Assembly (NCBI GenBank): GCA_019828545.1
Contig: JACVRA010000731.1
Location: forward strand, 1 to 12,056
Source: Paracamarosporium sp. OC-R06-R3
Taxonomy: Eukaryota; Ascomycota; Dothideomycetes; Pleosporales; Didymosphaeriaceae
Length of the DNA stretch: 12,056 bases
Direction: 5' to 3'
Positions 1 through 8,562 of this stretch are shown in pieces. The position numbers and the translations under genes are program-made. Under the pieces are notes generated by a model that was not told where the DNA came from, ran no database searches, and worked only from the letters and a program-made list of their open reading frames with translations. Within the stretch, counting starts at the first letter, position 1; each line of letters opens with the position of its first letter.

Positions 1-159
1 CTTATCTGATCCGTACTGCGTACGAACATTTACAGCTATGGTCTGTTCAGAAAGTGGGAAGGTCTCAGAAGGTTCTTGCACTTCTTGAGGAGGATTAGAA
101 GTGAACCTAGGCTGCTGCACCAACTCATCCAGTGAAGGAACGCTACGGGCGAACGCAGT
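1..159 (-). other. Open reading frame running off the left edge, possible gene or element fragment
   Basis: On the minus strand a 53-codon frame is open from position 159 to the window edge, rich in Pro, Glu, Gln, Ser and Thr (for example VPSLDELVQQPRF and EVQEPSETFPL). That composition looks more like a real disordered protein segment than random translation. It contains no methionine. It is bounded upstream by an in-frame TGA at 160-162 and, further up, a TAA. A possible splice acceptor (TATAG on the minus strand, next to 164) lies just before it, so it could be an internal exon; it could equally be a fragment of a decayed gene or transposon polyprotein. I recognise no domain. It cannot be resolved without sequence left of the window. 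Confidence 0.3.
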
Positions 160-561
160 TCATCTATAGAGCTCATACACGCATCGAGGTTTGTGTATCT
201 CTACGCCTTAGTTTCGGACAACGACTGCCCAATCTGCCCATCCCCTTATAAGCTATTGTGGTATTTGTCGTGATGCCATGTCATTAGAGCTATCCATCCC
301 ATCGGATGTTAAATTTCCGGAGAGTGGGGGAGGCGATTTATAGCTAAGCTTTGTTCCGCAATAAAAAGTTCGCCGTCGACTTGTAGGCGAGGAATCAGGA
401 ACTAGATACCCGATTCGAACTCTTGAGTGGCTCTGCGACTGGATATGAGTCGAGAAACAATGGATGCAGAAAATGTTCCGAACGTATGTTGGTATATCAA
501 TAGAGTGGAGTAGCGGGGAGCGGATGTGGGACCAGGGGTGCACTAGTTGTTACAACCTTAT

Positions 562-580
562 GGCAGCAAGTCTTGCTGCC
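562..580. repeat. 19-bp perfect inverted repeat (9-bp arms, 1-nt centre)
   Basis: The sequence is GGCAGCAAG-T-CTTGCTGCC, with nine paired bases on each side of a single central base. A second small inverted repeat, GTTGT-T-ACAAC, lies 5 nt away at 546-556. No gene lies within 400 nt that it would obviously regulate. It could be a binding site for a dimeric regulator, a cruciform-prone site, or the tip of a degraded transposable element. Confidence 0.6.
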
Positions 581-2059
581 CGAATGACTTCAAGTACCCT
601 ACACGATATCCTGACCTATAGGCATATAAGCGCTTGATAACAAACTACCTGAGTGAGAGTGAGCTTTTAGACCTTTTTATATACTATAGCATGCTTGTTG
701 TTGATAAGATCTTACGACAATATCAAATTGCAACAATCGGTTCACCACCTAGTGGTAGTACAAGGATGAAGATAAGCAAGACAACTTAATTTGTGAGTCT
801 AGAAAGGAAGAGTGGGGTTCCTAGAATCGTTCCTCATGATGCCCAATTCTAAAGGCTAGTACTGAATAAGAACGTGCAGACTTTGGGGCTGATCACATGC
901 TGATGTTCAGGAGCCTGAAGATATTGACGTGTCTCTGTAATCGGATCAGCTGCCCAATTCTCCCAAAGCGGAACCTCATAGTTTCAGTAGCGGGGTAGCG
1001 GAAAGTGGCGCGACATGAATCGCACAATTCGCACGGTCTTGCTGGTAAGAACGAAATAAGCACGTGAAAGTGCGATATACGATGTATAACGAAAACGTGG
1101 CTTACGGTGTAGAATGGTATAGATGACGAATATATTATAATGGGAACGGAGTGCTGTAACATGGTACCGTACAATATTCAAGCTCAGGGAGGATGGAGCA
1201 TTGATAGGAGGTGGTGCGCGTTGACAAATAACACTCTACGGAAGCTTCCCCGCTAGCGCATCGCTTGTGGCGACCACTTTCCTTTCCACTGTTGATGAAA
1301 AGCGTCTGGCACGAATCTACGCGATTCATAACTCTCCATATTTGTCCTGGAATTGGTATCATCCGAACGGTACCTACTAGTAATTAGCTGTCTGGAACTT
1401 CTCTCTTGTGGAATTGCATGCCGCAAGTTACCAATGTATTTCGTAGTAACAACGCACAGGCACGGTTGATGCAGCACCTGCAGTTCGTCTTGCTTATTCT
1501 GCTCACCCAAAGTATGGTTGTGCGGGACGATGTCAAATACGTGAAGGGCAGATGTACGATGTGTGTTAAAGACATTGACCAGCAGTGTTTAAAAGAGAGC
1601 GTTAAGCGTTGTCGGATTTGGCGGCGTACATCAATATCTATCGACTGGATGATGATATAATGAATGGGGAGGATGTCGAATTGTGTTACTGTGACGCTCA
1701 GAACGTGTAGATTGACTTCCTGGTCATTACGATGACTATGTGTGTCGTGCATGTATCTATTGCACGTGGCCGCAAAATAAAAAACCATGATCTATCTTTG
1801 CAATGGAGCAGTTTCAGCTGCTGTGGAATTATAGACTGTTCTACCTTAATCTTGCATGTATGAACCTTTATCCTGCAATGGCTTCCCATCAAAGCAGCGC
1901 AGAATTATCCCTGCTAGTTAGAGCAATACTACAACACTATTGAGACACAGTACAGACCCGGTGCTATAGAACAAGCCTTGATCAAACTGTGTGTGAGTTT
2001 GCAACTATTCTCCTCCGGTTGATGGAATATAGACTACTGCTGTGTCGAGTTACAAAGTG

Positions 2060-2142
2060 TCAGCAAATTGTATTATTAGTGATATTAGGTATGCTTTAGT
2101 ATATTGTGTATAAGTTTCGATGACTTTAAAACTGCCACCAAG
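2060..2142 (-). terminator. Presumed 3' UTR and poly(A) signal region of the membrane-protein gene
   Basis: Immediately after the TAG stop, the minus strand becomes AT-rich, with TATACACAATATA- and AATATCACTAATAATA-like runs. These resemble fungal 3' efficiency and positioning elements. There is no canonical AATAAA. The call rests on position and base composition only, and the cleavage site cannot be placed. Confidence 0.3.
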
Positions 2143-3615
2143 CTACCCTAATCTATGCCAACTGCCCTTCTTTTGATGAACCACTAGCGATGTTTCATCG
2201 TCACTGTCTCCCTTCTGCATATAATCGCTCTTCACGCTGCCGCCCTCAGTAAGATCGTCCACACTCTTGCTGTGAACCACGCTCGTCTCACCAGGCTTTG
2301 AGCCTTTCGCGTGTATATCACCCCCAGCCCCCTCTTCGAACTCAGGATTAGGTTCGCTTTGGATACGTATATCCTTGGTAACTTTGATTTGATCACCAGT
2401 AGGCATAAAGCTGATTGTCCGGTTGCCCTCGCGCTCGCTGACCGACTTGAGACCGAAGCTGGAAAGTTCCATGATCGAAGTGCGGCGTGCGTGCGCAGTG
2501 CGCGTTGCACTAGACTTCTGACCTGATGAAGACAGGTTCGAGGAGTCGAACTCCTCATGGACGCGAGCGCGATTGCCAGCTTTGCGTGATGAAGATACGG
2601 CGATACGCTTGATGAGGTTGGCCATGGTCATCTCGATATTGAGCTTCACAAGGTAAGCAAGCGGGTGAAATTGGATATATCTAGACGTTTTGAGTCAGTA
2701 TTTATTTGACAAGGTGGAGAAGGATGCCTACACAAAGGAGTTTGGTATCGACATTGCAGCGATGATCATGACATCCATGAGAAGAGACAGGATGATGATG
2801 TTTTGATTGAAACGGAGGAGCTTGTTGTATTTTTGGAGACCGTTGTTGATAAGGTTGGCTTTCACTACTTTGAGGAAGTACCAGTTCAGTGCAGCGTCTA
2901 TGAGGAGATATATGACTTTCTCGACGCGGTCCCATATATTATTTACATGGATATATCTGCAAGTTATCAGTCAAGGCTCCAATGCAATGATAATTCGTAC
3001 ATACGTATCGCTGATTTGGAGGCGAGCTGGAACCCAAATGTTGAAGACGCTAATGTTGATTGCAGTGACTATTGCCGCAGTTGCAATCATGATCATCCTT
3101 GAACGTCGTCGATCGGGTACGATGAGACGGATACGATTGATGATAATTTGAAGGAGAAGTTGCACCTGAATGCACCACCAGAACACTAGCTGCAGTTAGA
3201 TATGCGCACAGCGAGATTTACTAAGACAGCCATAGAGGCGCTCCAGAGAACTCACAAATGGTAAAGTAAAAGGCAAAACCTAGACAATTTAGCTGTGCGA
3301 ATGGTGCGTAGAATTGAGAGGCTTACTTGGTCTAATCAATTTGAAAACGTGCAAGAAACACTCAAGCCCCATGATGAACGATGTAACCAGCTCCAGCCAA
3401 ATCATCCATATGTAGACACTCCTGAGCGGCGATCGTGAACTAAGAGACTGTTTGTATCCGAGATACATGGCGATGACCACATTGACAAGCGTCAAAGCCC
3501 AAACCACGCACACGATGGTGATATCAATAATCGTGATTCTCTCATTCGCGAAGTTTTTGCCGATGAAAGGGCCAATTGGGTCGAAGTCGACCTCCGGTCT
3601 CCATTCTTTGGTCAT
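2143..3615 (-). CDS. Fungal seven-transmembrane integral membrane protein of unknown function, five exons
   Basis: Splicing joins 3327-3615, 3256-3279, 3005-3185, 2732-2956 and 2143-2680 into a continuous frame of 418 codons ending in TAG. Seven hydrophobic segments lie near residues 28-54, 66-92, 98-121, 135-157, 176-197, 214-235 and 239-263, giving a receptor-like topology. A polar Ser/Glu/Lys-rich tail of about 155 residues follows and is probably cytoplasmic. Landmarks are WRPEVDFDPIGPFIG (5-19), FWWCIQVQ (106-113), WVPARLQI (155-162), WDRVEKVIYL (173-182), LNWYF (188-192) and FHPLAYLVKLNIEM (244-257). From memory these match a conserved ascomycete family usually annotated only as integral membrane protein; the function is unknown and a receptor role is only a topological guess. 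The start ATG at 3615 is preceded by GCGGCC and is the first ATG in this frame; an upstream non-ATG extension of five codons is unlikely in a eukaryote. Every exon junction is phase-consistent and restores conserved-looking protein, so the gene appears intact. Confidence 0.9.
2681..2731 (-). other. Intron 4 of the membrane-protein gene (51 nt)
   Basis: The donor is GTAGGC and the acceptor is GTCTAG, with the branch site TACTGAC 14 nt before the acceptor. Phase 2 joining gives ...IPNSF-V-YIQFHPLAY. Without splicing, a TAG appears immediately after Val240. Confidence 0.9.
2957..3004 (-). other. Intron 3 of the membrane-protein gene (48 nt)
   Basis: The donor is a canonical GTATGT and the acceptor is TTGCAG, with a CTGAT-type branch site. 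Phase 2 joining gives ...LQISD-T-YIHVNNIWDRVEK. Reading through would hit a TGA a few codons in. Confidence 0.9.
3186..3255 (-). other. Intron 2 of the membrane-protein gene (70 nt)
   Basis: The donor is GTGAGT and the acceptor is CAGCTAG, with the branch site ATCTAAC close to the acceptor. Phase 1 joining gives ...YFTI-L-FWWCIQVQ. A competing donor (GTAAAT) lies 48 nt downstream, and a competing acceptor (CTGCAG) 4 nt before the chosen one; combinations using these break the frame before FWWC. The chosen pair defines the 24-nt microexon at 3256-3279. Confidence 0.85.
3280..3326 (-). other. Intron 1 of the membrane-protein gene (47 nt)
   Basis: It runs from donor GTAAGC to acceptor GTCTAG, with GCTAAAT as the likely branch site. 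The exons join in phase 1, giving ...KLIRPS-FAFYF (Ser97 is split). Removing it restores a continuous third hydrophobic segment. Confidence 0.9.
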
Positions 3616-4330
3616 GGCCGCGATAATCAAATAAAGGAATGACAGTCGAGATCAGAAATAGGAACAAGGCAGGCACACTCTCCGCGAGAAAGGCGTAGGC
3701 AAGCACGCACTTCTAAAATAAAGTCATATAGTGAAAAAGGAGACTGATCTTCATGGGATAGAAGACAGAGAACGACGACAAGAGTAGATCGCGTCCCTGC
3801 ATCCGACATGACGACGCCGTTAGAGTTTCTGGACGGAGCAAGGGGGGATACGTCTGAATGCAGCTAAGGATCTTACTATGGACGGCGTTGGTTAGAGACG
3901 AAACTTCTGCAGGGAAGATGCCACACCGTGCACGCTTCAACCACGAGTGAGTCGTATTTCAAGGGGATCTCATCTTGGATCAAGGGCCCCGGTGCTACAA
4001 GCGGCGCGCCAGATCGTCGGCAGGCTTGCGGGGGACCGGGCAAGTGAACCATGGCTTCCACGACGCACGATTCATGCGATCCAGCCGCTCAGCCAATCTT
4101 AGTGCCTGCAAAGGTTGTTAGTGATCTGGTGCATTCGCGGCCTACTATGTACCGTACAGATGTTGAGCCGGATTGCCGGCGACGATCTTGTTGGAAACGG
4201 AATGGCGATGCGAAGGTTTGAGTGGCTGAGAGTCTAGATGTCGCCGCGCCACGAGCTAGGCAATCGACCACAGCGGCTGAAGAAAGTTTTTGGGCTTGTT
4301 GCACTTCGCCAAAGTTGCATTCACGTACAA
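3616..4330 (-). promoter_or_regulatory. Upstream region and presumed promoter/5' leader of the membrane-protein gene
   Basis: The 715 nt upstream of the start codon contain no convincing gene on either strand. Small overlapping frames (for example 3876-4061 minus and 3807-3866 plus) show no recognisable domain. On the minus strand the 150 nt before the ATG are pyrimidine-rich, as is common in fungal leaders. No clear TATA or CAAT box stands out close to the gene. The assignment rests on position. Confidence 0.4.
3713..3754 (-). promoter_or_regulatory. Possible 13-codon upstream ORF in the leader of the membrane-protein gene
   Basis: An ATG at 3754 opens a 13-codon frame (MKISLLFHYMTLF) ending in TAG, about 100 nt before the main start. 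If the transcript begins upstream of it, it could reduce translation of the main frame. The transcription start is unknown, so this may simply lie in the promoter. Confidence 0.25.
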
Positions 4331-5176
4331 AACATTATACAACAATAATTTTGGCGAATTTGCATAGATAGTAGCTTCCTGCAAGCTGAAACTTGCTCGG
4401 TTGCCTAATTGGGATAATTGTAAGCAACGAGTTTGTATGCGACGAGTGGGTTGCCAAGGAATGCAGAAACTTTCTTTGGCGATTGTACTGGGCTCTGGAT
4501 AGGCGATCTTTTACTCCGCTCCAGCATCGATGGCGGGTGATGCAACGTAAAGAGCACAAGTCAACGTGGCCTATGACAAGTACCAAGGCCACGAGGCTTG
4601 TGGAGTCCAAAACCCACCAGAACCATAGAAACAACCTGCTGCTCGGTTTGACAGCGGACGGCGCCTAAAGATTGACTGCAAGGGTGAATTGCTCGGGGTC
4701 TCAACATCGTCTAACCTTCTTGACTCGTCTCGGGGCGCAACCCTTCCGGGCGCTCGAAAATCTGACAAGCAGAAACGCTGGCCAGCTATTCGGCCCTCGC
4801 GTAAGTTGCACCAGCCACGAAGCAGGAAGAGCATGTGCTGCCGCAAGGTTCGAGAGGGGAAAGGAGGAATGGAAGAGGCGCGGAGAATCCCCGGTGTGTA
4901 CGTTCCAATTGACTGGGGGAGTGCTGTGATTTGCGGCGTGCAGATCGGACGGAGCGATCGCTGCATTAAAGGCCATGCTAGTCGGGACTTAGGCGAAAGG
5001 AAAGGGGTCCGTGCCACGTGCGAGCTAAGAGAGCGGCATGCACCGAGTAGATTGCAATGGAAAAGTTAAAAACTTCGTCTAGTTTGGAATGAACTTGGTT
5101 TCACTGCTCTTGCTGAATCCACAGATGCGATTACTTGGGATGTACCTTAGGCAGCTGACAGCTGCTTGATTATGTT
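4331..5176. other. Gene-free stretch with a GC-rich, stop-poor patch
   Basis: From about 4600 to 5070 base composition becomes GC-rich and long frames are open on both strands at once (126 codons at 4689-5069 plus; 148 codons at 4571-5017 minus; others overlapping). Simultaneous openness in several frames is what low stop-codon density produces. None of these translations shows a hydrophobic pattern, motif or family resemblance, so none is called as a gene. A short perfect inverted repeat at 5151-5165 is listed separately. Confidence 0.45.
5151..5165. repeat. 15-bp perfect inverted repeat
   Basis: The sequence GCAGCTG-A-CAGCTGC has two 7-bp arms around one base. It contains overlapping CAGCTG E-box-like cores. 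It lies just beyond the 3' end of the open frame at 5177-5650 on the minus strand. No function is evident. Confidence 0.45.
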
Positions 5177-5815
5177 TCATATGCAAGCCGCTACCTGGGA
5201 AGTTAGTATTCTGTTGCTTACCCAGGAGTGATGCGATTTCTCGGTCCTGTTAAGTCTATCCTCATAGACAGCTTTGGTCACGATTCGAGCTGATATGGCG
5301 TCGTTAAGCGTTGAGACTAATATTTGAATTAGAGGCGCCCCCTCTTGCGTCTCTACTCTTGCTCCCTCTTGTCCTGAATGTTTTTTATGGGATCTTTCTT
5401 CGAAAGTATGGTTCCAAAGAAGTTTTCTTGTAACACGCATAAACAACATGGTAGCATGAGACGTTGAAGTAATCATCCTCACTGCTGGTCCAAGATCATA
5501 GCCAACATACAATGTAGCTGTCCGAATGGCATGTTGATACATGACAAAACCAAAGATTAGGAATACATTGCTCGAATTCAAAAGCAATGCAAGGAGTTGA
5601 ATCATTATATCGCTTTTGCTTTCTTTGATGCGATTATGTGGGCCACTCATACTAAGACAACGTTGAGCGCCTTGTCATCATTTCGGGTTTGTGAGAATAT
5701 GATGACTGAACTGTCGAGGATTGCTACCACACGGAAATCTCGAGTTCAGGCTTGGCACATTGAACTTAGCCAGGTTTTCTCTGCCGTCAACACACATCAG
5801 TGTTCTGCCCTCGAC
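5177..5815 (-). other. Uncharacterised open frame with one hydrophobic segment, possibly a decayed or spliced gene
   Basis: The minus strand carries 157 open codons from 5650 to 5177, starting at an ATG. A hydrophobic stretch lies near residues 17-38 (LLALLLNSSNVFLIFGFVMY), followed by a polar, Lys/Glu/Arg-rich part. The same frame continues upstream, broken by tandem TGA codons (5675-5680), into a further 44 protein-like codons up to 5815 (passing through CVDGRENLAKFNVPSL). Near the 3' end there is a donor-like GTAAGC (5216-5221), a perfect TACTAAC branch box (5202-5208) and a TTCCCAG acceptor ending at 5195. The donor-acceptor distance of 27 nt is too short for an intron, so a different donor would be needed. 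I recognise no family. It could be a real gene with an unresolved exon structure, a relic, or chance. Confidence 0.25.
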
Positions 5816-6911
5816 TCATGTTGTTTCAAGTGCGAGAAGACCCCCTACACTCCTTATTAGTGGATGCTTTTCCCCATGCCGTAAGCTGACGTTTCGTATG
5901 ATGGCTTTTTCATGAGCTCCATGGGGATGTCATCCATTCGAATCGCTTCAGAGATTTCTTAAAAAAAAAAACCGCTCGCAAGCCACATCAAGGGGTTGAA
6001 CATCTTTGTCAGAGAAGAATCTAGTCCAGGAGATCACGGAGCACTAGAAGGGACTAAATTCGTTTTCTGGTTGCATGTGGATCAAGCCAGCGATACCTCG
6101 GTCCATTCTTGTCCGGAAAACGTAATCCGGTTCGGGTCTTGGACTGGCCGATACTGTTCCTTTTTGCTTTGCACAACAGTCATCCTCGACGGCATTGCCT
6201 CGTTAGTTTCTTTAAACCGGCCCGAGCTGTGGGGATATTGCTGCCGTCGGTCTCAATAGTGATTCGGCATACCCGTAGCTCGTCGGCGTCATTGAAGCGA
6301 AATATGTGGGCCGAGCTGGTGCGGGAAGAGCACGACGATGCGGATATGCTGGAGCCTGTGATAAGGGTTAGGAGCTCGCAAGAACACGTGTTCTGGGGCC
6401 CGGGCCTGTGGGCTTTTGCGATATGAGATGCGGTTTGCCGTTTAACGTCGAAGATGGTCGATTTGGGCCGCTTCAAGCGTTGCTTTGTACGGGCCGCAAG
6501 ATCGCTCCTTGCTTGTACCCGCGCCGTGCTGAATTAATGATGGATTGAAAGGTCACCATGGCCCAAGCTCACCCAAGGTAGTGGGCCGGAGTTGGAGATA
6601 CGAAGCGTTGACCCACCCGCCGACAGTCTTGATCTGTGCACACTTGACAATATCGAGATCTTTCCCGCCCCACTTGTCCCCACTCAGACTAATGCATCAA
6701 CCCTGCTACCGCATGCCAATCTCCATCATGGCCTCGGAACAGCAGTTCGATTCTTGCTCCAGTTGACATCGCAATCTGACGACCTGCGGAGGGGCAGTCG
6801 CACAATCGACAGGTGTTATGACACGGTAGCCAGGGGTGCTTCAACCCTTTCCTGCGACCGCTTAACGACAAAGGTTCGCAACGGAACTTCCGGAGAGATG
6901 GCGACCCCTAG
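5816..6911. other. Gene-free stretch
   Basis: It contains an 11-base A run (5961-5971) and then a GC-rich patch (about 6250-6930) where frames on both strands are open together (5996-6259, 6109-6426 and 6592-6933 plus; 6180-6476 minus). None shows a recognisable motif or consistent protein-like composition, and no splice structure joins them convincingly. The palindrome pair at 6381-6406 is listed separately. Confidence 0.4.
6381..6406. repeat. Two adjacent perfect palindromes (14 bp and 10 bp)
   Basis: AGAACACGTGTTCT (6381-6394) is perfectly palindromic and centred on the E-box CACGTG. Two bases later comes GGCCCGGGCC (6397-6406), also perfect. A CACGTG core is the usual site for basic helix-loop-helix regulators in fungi. 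The strongest open frames here are not convincing genes, so a target gene cannot be named. Confidence 0.5.
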
Positions 6912-7406
6912 GTTCGAACGAAATTTGAGATGAACGATTGGATCAAGAGACTCAAAGGTGAAGCCAAAGCACTGATGGACGTCCTCAAAACTTTTAGACC
7001 CGGTGAAGGCAACCTAAGTATAGACGACCCGTTGTGCTGGTCGTACTTGATGAAACATCTGGACTCTTCGACGTGAAAGTCAATCGACTGGCAGATCAAG
7101 CCTGTGGAGGACATCTCTAGAGGTTTGTTTACCATGATTTGTACTGCAAATTCCATCAAGGAATTCTCCACCTCATTCATATTCATTTCTGCAGAGTGTG
7201 CTATCTTCATGCTCGTGTTCAGCGACAAGTCAATATGCCGCAACAGCATTATGTTCCATTCGCAGACCAATTATATAGAGTATCCGCCTGTACTTAGATA
7301 CTTAAAAGCCTTCTTGCTTAGCGTTCGAACTCGATGTCGCTGTGCGGGAACTTGGCGTAGTGAATGTTTAGCCTCGTACTCCAACATTACGCGCATTACC
7401 ACATGA
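6912..7406 (+). other. Open frame interrupted by one TGA, possible gene relic
   Basis: This plus-strand frame runs 165 codons from just after a TAG to a TGA, with a single internal TGA at 7072-7074. The first part (from MNDWIKRLKGEAKALMDVLK, ATG at 6930) looks like a soluble amphipathic helix. The second part (through KSIDWQIKPVEDISRGLF and ISAECAIFMLVF) is more hydrophobic. No family is recognised. Alternatives are a gene with an intron across the stop, a relic with one nonsense mutation, or chance openness. Confidence 0.2.
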
Positions 7407-8091
7407 AGTATACAACTCTAGATAATTTATGAAAAGAAAGTAGTCTGAGATTTAGGAAGAACTCGAATTCTGGAAAACGCACATTCAAAGAATGTAAAGG
7501 TGGCCTACAACCCTGTAGATCGGTTCAATGTTATCATAACACTATCATATTTCTTCTACATAGAGCCTAGTTTATTGTTCAAAACGGATACAATCAAGAC
7601 GTACATCTATTAACACATGATAATCGCAACTTCCATTTACAGGGAAGTAGAACTTGTGAAAACGGCGATATCATTTAAGCCTATTATAGCCGGCGCTACT
7701 ATGAACTTGCGATGACAACAGCCATCTATATATGTTATGGTAGCTAGTATATATATGTTGACATAGATACAATAACATGAAAAGTCCTGAGTCAGCGCCT
7801 AATTTTTCGCAGCTTGGTGCTGATATCCTTGCCTGGTAGCTGAATATGGCGCAGATAGAACGCTTCCTCGTAGTCACTTTTCATTCTCGAAACTATCGTC
7901 TAACAGAGACATGTCGGTCGTTTTGCTCTCGCGTGCTTTTTGAAAGAACGGGCTGGCTCTGTACAGACATGCGGTATCATAGAGATATATAGACAGTGAT
8001 ACATGGTATTCTTAGTCAAATGAACACTTTGACAATGGGCGTTTAATAAACCGAAGTTATTGTCCAGCCACGTATATCTGAATTCTCCCCT
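7407..8091. other. AT-rich gene-free stretch
   Basis: This stretch has frequent stops in all frames, with TA-rich patches such as 7725-7760, where TATATATGTT occurs twice about 25 nt apart. No coding frame, RNA gene or element end can be supported. Confidence 0.45.
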
Positions 8092-8245
8092 AGCAATATT
8101 CCTTCCCACATTCATCATCGTACGCGCCGCAACCGCATTGAACGCAGCCCGATGCCCCTCTGCTAGCCTCGCAGCATGTACAGCAGCACCAACCTGGCTT
8201 GCCACAGGCTGCGGCACCGCACAGTTGCCAGCCGGCGCGCTGTAT
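8092..8245 (-). other. Short island with Ala-rich and Cys-rich overlapping frames, possible coding remnant
   Basis: On the minus strand one frame reads PQPVASQVGAAVHAARLAEG and continues through AAFNAVAARTMMNVGRNIARGEF, an alanine-rich helix-like segment. It has in-frame stops just upstream (beyond about 8245). The frame shifted by one base reads as a cysteine-dense tail with about a dozen Cys in 45 residues, ending in a stop (positions 8090-8230). Cys-dense translation can arise as a shifted reading of GCT/GTG-rich codons, so only one frame, if either, is real. The island is much richer in GC than its flanks. It may be a leftover exon. Confidence 0.25.
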
Positions 8246-8364
8246 GAGCATTAGTCTACGGTTCACGAAGTGAAGGAACTGGACGCAGTGAGATAAAGCG
8301 CTGACTTTCTTAAGAGAATGACCATTAAAGCGTAGACCATTTTCCTCCCAGTGGCTGAGCATAG

Positions 8365-8562
8365 ATTGCTCAACTACCGTTGTTAGTATGTAGAGATCCT
8401 AATCGAGGAGAAGACCTACACTCAGTCAGATTGTTCTTCACGACTCTATTCGCGAGATCGCTCAATTCATCTTAATTCATCGCTTCTGGGTTGCTCGGAA
8501 GAGCTGATACGCCCAGTAAGAAGGCAGGGGCAGCCGCAAAGAAGCGCATGCTGGAGGCTTAA
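8365..8562 (+). other. Possible 3' coding remnant with one in-frame TAA
   Basis: This plus-strand frame of 66 codons reads through DPNRGEDLHSVRLFFTTLF, a TAA at 8473-8475, then ADTPSKKAGAAAKKRMLEA and a TAA stop. The Lys/Ala-rich ending resembles a genuine protein C-terminus. The internal TAA would correspond to a CAA codon if it arose by C-to-T change. No upstream continuation or family is recognised, so the call is weak. Confidence 0.2.

Larger units (their letters stand above)
160..2142. other. Gene-free stretch
   Basis: I see no convincing gene here. Open frames are short (under about 135 codons), overlap on both strands, and show no recognisable motif. Frames at 1384-1788 (minus) and 1406-1660 (plus) overlap each other and neither looks like a known family. 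A 50-codon plus-strand frame ending at the TAG at 1378-1380 (passing through TVDEKRLARIY) looks mildly protein-like but has no start and no neighbours. The stretch contains a strong inverted repeat at 562-580, listed separately. The part next to 2142 should hold the 3' end of the membrane-protein gene. Confidence 0.5.

Noticed and set aside
2540..2556. 7-bp-arm inverted repeat GAGGAGT-CGA-ACTCCTC
   Set aside because: It lies inside the last exon, where Glu-Glu-Phe-Asp-Ser-Ser codons explain it.
2232..3151. Several open frames on both strands overlapping the membrane-protein gene (for example 2232-2558, 2702-2935 and 2803-3151)
   Set aside because: They are alternative-frame readings of the spliced gene. 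The five-exon model explains the region with consistent phases and a recognisable protein.
4571..5069. Long overlapping frames of 91 to 148 codons on both strands
   Set aside because: They are open at once in several frames because of GC-rich, stop-poor composition. There is no hydrophobic pattern, motif or splice support for any one of them.
5961..5971. Run of 11 A as a possible retroposon tail
   Set aside because: There is no coding remnant, target-site duplication or second copy visible. A simple A run of this length is common.
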